Source of the DNA: an uncultured Flavobacteriales bacterium
Lineage (GTDB): Bacteria > Bacteroidota > Bacteroidia > Flavobacteriales > Crocinitomicaceae
NCBI GenBank assembly: GCA_946886545.1
Contig: CAMPIU010000094.1
Coordinates: 1 to 8,937 of the forward strand
Direction of reading: 5' to 3'
DNA length: 8,937 nt
Part shown: in pieces, positions 6,783 through 8,937 of the stretch
Layout: every line of letters begins with the position of its first letter
How positions within the stretch are numbered: position 1 is the first letter of the stretch
Position numbers and translations under genes: made by a program
Notes under the pieces: generated by a model
The model's database searches: none
What the model was told of the DNA's origin: nothing
Seen by the model: the letters and a program-made list of their open reading frames with translations, nothing else

Positions 6783-7724
6783 CTACTGGTACTTTTTCAC
6801 TTTCGTACCGTCTTCATAAACATAGATCACAAGTCCCGGAGTATTTACATCCGCAGGCTGACCCAATAAGTTGATTACTTCTTTCAGGGGAATTTCTTTC
6901 ATTGTATTATCGACAAGTACCAATTCTTCAAAAGTTCTTCGCGTACCATCCTTGTCTACTTGGGTAATCCGGTAATAATTCTGCTTATTTACAGATGGAT
7001 TCGAATGAATCATTGCATACGTTTGCTTATCCCCGGAATTTCCCTTTGAAGGAATCATTCCGATATTCGACCAAATATCGGCTTCCGGGTTGGATGACCA
7101 TTCGACATCAAAATAATCATTGTCATTTTCAGATAAGGTAACCCAATCCAACTGGTTTACATTCCCTGCCCTTTTCCCTGTAAATGAATACATTTCCACT
7201 GGAAGAACGATATTGCAGACAATATCAAAATCAGTCAATTTATAACCCCCGTAAGTAAACGATCCGTCAGATGTGAAATTAAACCGGAAACGGATACTGT
7301 TGGTTGCAGGCAAAGTAATCGCCGGAATTGTTCCTCCAGGAGCAACACCAAAATTACCCGTCCAGCCAACTCCGGCTCCATAAGGATTAATCCAGCTGGT
7401 GCCATTATCCAGGGAATACTCAATGAACATAAAATCGTACCCATACTCAATGTTCCCGTGAGCAGTAAACGTCACCGAGATCGTACTTGCATCTGCACAG
7501 GAAGCATTAATCACCGGCGAAACGTAATATGAATTTGAATTGTTGTTGTAAGTTCCCGTACAATTCGTGGAAACTACCGTACATCCGGGTCTCCATTGTA
7601 ATGTTGCACCCGAACCCGCAATTGCTGTCCAACCGGGATTAGTTCCCATAGTCCAGGTATAAGGCAATTGCCCAAACGCAGCAAAACCCGATGCCACGAT
7701 CAAACCTGTTAATAGCTTTTTCAT
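6783..7724 (-). CDS. Exported beta-sandwich protein with variant T9SS-like C-terminal tail
   Basis: A 313-residue protein of unknown function. Residues 1-18 form a signal peptide (MKKLLTGLIVASGFAAFG), with a likely cut before Gln19. Residues about 20-170 form a beta-rich, Gly/Thr/Asn-rich domain with DFMFIEYSLDNGTSW (97-111), RFRFNF (145-150) and KLTDFDIVC (162-170), resembling MAM/jelly-roll carbohydrate-binding-like folds. Cys48, Cys55, Cys76 and Cys170 could form disulfides. Residues about 174-272 begin LPVEMYSFTGKR and contain DWVTLSENDNDYFDVEWS, a fibronectin III-like module often placed before T9SS signals in Bacteroidota. The last 35 residues (INLLGQP, then GLVIYVYEDGTKVKKYQ) look like a variant sorting tail, unlike the canonical one in the 37-843 protein. 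The start ATG overlaps the upstream gene's stop codon by 4 bp (ATGA), indicating translational coupling. It ends at the shared terminator. Confidence 0.85.
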   Translation of the reverse strand: MKKLLTGLIVASGFAAFGQLPYTWTMGTNPGWTAIAGSGATLQWRPGCTVVSTNCTGTYNNNSNSYYVSPVINASCADASTISVTFTAHGNIEYGYDFMFIEYSLDNGTSWINPYGAGVGWTGNFGVAPGGTIPAITLPATNSIRFRFNFTSDGSFTYGGYKLTDFDIVCNIVLPVEMYSFTGKRAGNVNQLDWVTLSENDNDYFDVEWSSNPEADIWSNIGMIPSKGNSGDKQTYAMIHSNPSVNKQNYYRITQVDKDGTRRTFEELVLVDNTMKEIPLKEVINLLGQPADVNTPGLVIYVYEDGTKVKKYQ

Positions 7725-8065
7725 GGCTTCTTAAGCGTTGCTTTCGTTAAATACTTGTCTTTTGCCTGTAAGGTTATGATTAAACCTTCGCTGGTTGTAA
7801 ATGCGAAATCTGAAGAATCCCTTCTCAAATCCTCATATTGAGATACATCAAATGAATAGATATCAAAATCAATCACCTGAGAATCATCAATAGAATAACT
7901 TTCGCAATAATAGTAAGTGATCGCTTCCAGCTTTTGCTGGGGCATCTCCGCAAGTTGTTCTTCTGTAAAATGAATCAGTAGCCTCTGGTCGTATGTGGAA
8001 TTATCCTGACCAAAAGAAAAAGACGCAAGAGCTAGAAGAACGATTAGTAGTAAATTATTAATCAT
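7721..8065 (-). CDS. Small exported protein of unknown function, first gene of the pair
   Basis: I do not recognise this gene. From the ATG at 8065 it encodes 114 residues: a signal peptide (MINNLLLIVLLALASFSFG, likely cut before Gln20) and an acidic, Tyr-rich mature part of about 95 residues. It has the segment LLIHFTEEQLAEMPQQKL (29-46), then EAITYYYCESYSI and a single Cys54. It is probably periplasmic or surface-exposed, with no lipobox or T9SS tail. The frame stays open up to an ATG at 8164, but the 8065 start is preferred: it begins at a signal peptide, and a TAATTTTG -7 box at 8093-8086 lies between the two starts. The stop overlaps the next gene's ATG by 4 bp, so the two products are probably made together and may act together; this is inference. 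Confidence 0.75.
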   Translation of the reverse strand: MINNLLLIVLLALASFSFGQDNSTYDQRLLIHFTEEQLAEMPQQKLEAITYYYCESYSIDDSQVIDFDIYSFDVSQYEDLRRDSSDFAFTTSEGLIITLQAKDKYLTKATLKKP

Positions 8066-8085
8066 TCTGTTAAGTTTCAGTGAAT

Positions 8086-8093
8086 CAAAATTA
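8086..8093 (-). promoter_or_regulatory. Candidate -7 box for the exported gene pair
   Basis: The minus strand reads TAATTTTG, an exact TAnnTTTG match ending 20 bp before the ATG at 8065, leaving a leader of about 15 nt. A TTG at 8112-8110 could be the -33 element, though its 16-bp spacing is shorter than usual. The box supports the 8065 start over 8164. Confidence 0.6.
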
Positions 8094-8141
8094 GTATTCC
8101 ATTCAATATCAATTTTATAGATGAACAAAATCTTCCCTAAA

Positions 8142-8182
8142 ATGAATATTCGGGTATATTCCATGAATATTATTTTCCATGG
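8142..8182. promoter_or_regulatory. Cluster of GAATAT half-sites (operator-like)
   Basis: GAATAT (8144-8149), ATATTC (8156-8161) and GAATAT (8165-8170) alternate in orientation. ATATTC-CAT-GAATAT is a perfect 15-bp inverted repeat, and ATGAATATT recurs at 8142 and 8163 (21 bp, two turns). TTCCATG recurs at 8159 and 8175, the latter within palindrome CCATGG (8177-8182). TATTCCAT (8157-8164) also occurs at 8095-8102, next to the minus-strand -7 box. This suggests a binding region for a dimeric regulator. Confidence 0.4.
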
Positions 8183-8188
8183 TAACTA

Positions 8189-8208
8189 TTCACTAAAAAA
8201 TTAGTGAA
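8189..8208. promoter_or_regulatory. Perfect 8-bp inverted repeat between divergent genes
   Basis: TTCACTAA (8189-8196) and TTAGTGAA (8201-8208) are perfect reverse complements around AAAA. There is no T tract, and it lies between two divergent promoters, so it is more like an operator than a terminator. AACTATTC flanks it on both sides (8184-8191 and 8211-8218). Confidence 0.45.
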
Positions 8209-8260
8209 CCAACTATTCGAAAGAGAAACACGTTTAATTCCTATACTAAATACATTTCCT

Positions 8261-8268
8261 TATTTTTG
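8261..8268 (+). promoter_or_regulatory. Candidate -7 box for the TPR lipoprotein gene
   Basis: TATTTTTG is an exact TAnnTTTG match, 20 bp before the ATG at 8289. This leaves a leader of about 15 nt, similar to the spacing of the divergent promoter. No good -33 TTTG is seen. Confidence 0.5.
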
Positions 8269-8288
8269 TTGTCAGATTCATTTTAACT

Positions 8289-8937
8289 ATGCGCATTCTA
8301 TTTTTTATTGGTTTTCTTATTGTACTTAGCTCTTGTGGTGGCAACAATTCAAACAAACCTCAAAAAGAACTCTCAATAGATCAGTTATTCAAGAAATATC
8401 CTGATAGTGTTCCAATTCTTATCAGGCATGGTAATCTGATGCTGGAACGGTATGATTACGACAAAGCTCTTCAGGATGGTGCAAAAGCATATCGTATGCA
8501 ACAATGGAACATTGAAGCACGATTCTTATATGCAAATGCATTAAACAACCGGGCAAACCGAACTTCCAGTGATGTAATGTCGGCTCAAACCCATTTTAAA
8601 TACGTGGTAAAAAAAGAACCGAAAAATGTGGCAGCACTGGTTGCTTTGGCTACAACTTATGCACAGCAAGGTGATAATGAGAAGGCATTTTATTATATTA
8701 ATGAAGCCTTAAGAATCAATAAAAAGTACCGCGATGCATACATTTTGAAAGGAAGTATTTATTTAAGTTTAGGTAACCGGGACTTAGCAAAATCATCTTA
8801 TCAAACAGCTATTGATCAGGACCCTGAATTTTTTGCTGCTTACATTAAATTGGGACTGATCTACCAGGAAGAACAAAATCCATTGTGCATCCAGTATTTT
8901 ATTACGGCAACTCAAATCCGACCGAATAATATAGAAG
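8289..8937 (+). CDS. TPR-repeat lipoprotein (partial, 3' end cut by window)
   Basis: An open frame of 216 codons runs off the window without a stop. Residues 1-15 are a lipoprotein signal peptide (MRILFFIGFLIVLSS) with lipobox LSSC and lipidated Cys16. It is followed by GGNNSN, so it is likely anchored in the outer or inner membrane facing the periplasm. From about residue 40 it consists of tetratricopeptide repeats: about 41-74, 75-111 (with an insert near NRANRTSSD), 113-146, 147-180 and 181-214. Typical spacing residues include ALATTYAQQGDNEKAFYYINEA (first 20 from 119) and YLSLGNRDLAKSSYQTAI. TPR proteins scaffold protein partners, so it probably belongs to an envelope assembly; the partner is unknown. 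It is divergent from the exported pair, with its own -7 box at 8261-8268. Confidence 0.85.
   Translation, partial: MRILFFIGFLIVLSSCGGNNSNKPQKELSIDQLFKKYPDSVPILIRHGNLMLERYDYDKALQDGAKAYRMQQWNIEARFLYANALNNRANRTSSDVMSAQTHFKYVVKKEPKNVAALVALATTYAQQGDNEKAFYYINEALRINKKYRDAYILKGSIYLSLGNRDLAKSSYQTAIDQDPEFFAAYIKLGLIYQEEQNPLCIQYFITATQIRPNNIE

Noticed and set aside
7235..7450. Second minus-strand frame within the 313-residue gene
   Set aside because: It lies wholly inside the beta-sandwich coding region in another frame, with no start context or domain.
8066..8164. Longer 147-residue reading of the small exported protein from the ATG at 8164
   Set aside because: The extra 33 residues would bury the signal peptide, and the frame would span the TAATTTTG -7 box and operator-like repeats. 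The ATG at 8065 begins a normal signal peptide.
8189..8208. Inverted repeat as a terminator
   Set aside because: No T tract on either side, AT-rich stem, and it lies between divergent promoters.
1..8937. tRNA, rRNA, CRISPR array, insertion sequence, prophage or known riboswitch
   Set aside because: No regularly spaced repeats, transposase motifs, terminal repeats with target duplications, or tRNA-like cloverleaf were seen on reading both strands.

Overview
The window looks like chromosomal DNA of a marine or freshwater member of the Bacteroidota, most likely order Flavobacteriales (Crocinitomicaceae/Fluviicola-like; genus is an inference). The signs are moderate AT richness, near-absence of Shine-Dalgarno sequences, four matches to the Bacteroidota -7 promoter box TAnnTTTG close to start codons, exported proteins with type IX secretion (T9SS) style C-termini, and SucA/SucB proteins of the long bacterial type. 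No tRNA, rRNA, CRISPR array, insertion sequence or phage gene was found.

Layout. (1) 37-843 (+): exported beta-rich protein with a typical T9SS type A sorting domain, closed by a hairpin terminator. (2) 895-1097: non-coding stretch with inverted and short tandem repeats; its last repeat supplies a -7 box for the next gene. (3) 1098-1499 (+): methylmalonyl-CoA epimerase, overlapping tail-to-tail by 21 bp with a HAD-family hydrolase at 1479-2108 (-). (4) 2147-2491 (+): small conserved-looking cytoplasmic protein of unknown function, divergent from the HAD gene. (5) 2686-5409 and 5439-6725 (+): sucA-sucB, encoding E1 and E2 of the 2-oxoglutarate dehydrogenase complex, 29 bp apart and ending at a strong bidirectional terminator. 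(6) 8065 down to 6783 (-): two exported proteins in a 4-bp-overlapping gene pair. (7) 8289 to the window end (+): TPR lipoprotein, truncated by the window edge.

How the genes work together. SucA and SucB turn 2-oxoglutarate into succinyl-CoA in the TCA cycle; E3 (lipoamide dehydrogenase) is not in the window. The epimerase also belongs to succinyl-CoA metabolism through the methylmalonyl-CoA route, but it is a separate transcription unit. The remaining genes are mostly envelope or secreted proteins of unknown role. The central-metabolism part is ordinary. The less explained parts are the exported gene pair, with an unusual C-terminal tail, and the 8066-8288 divergent intergenic region, which is dense in operator-like symmetric half-sites.
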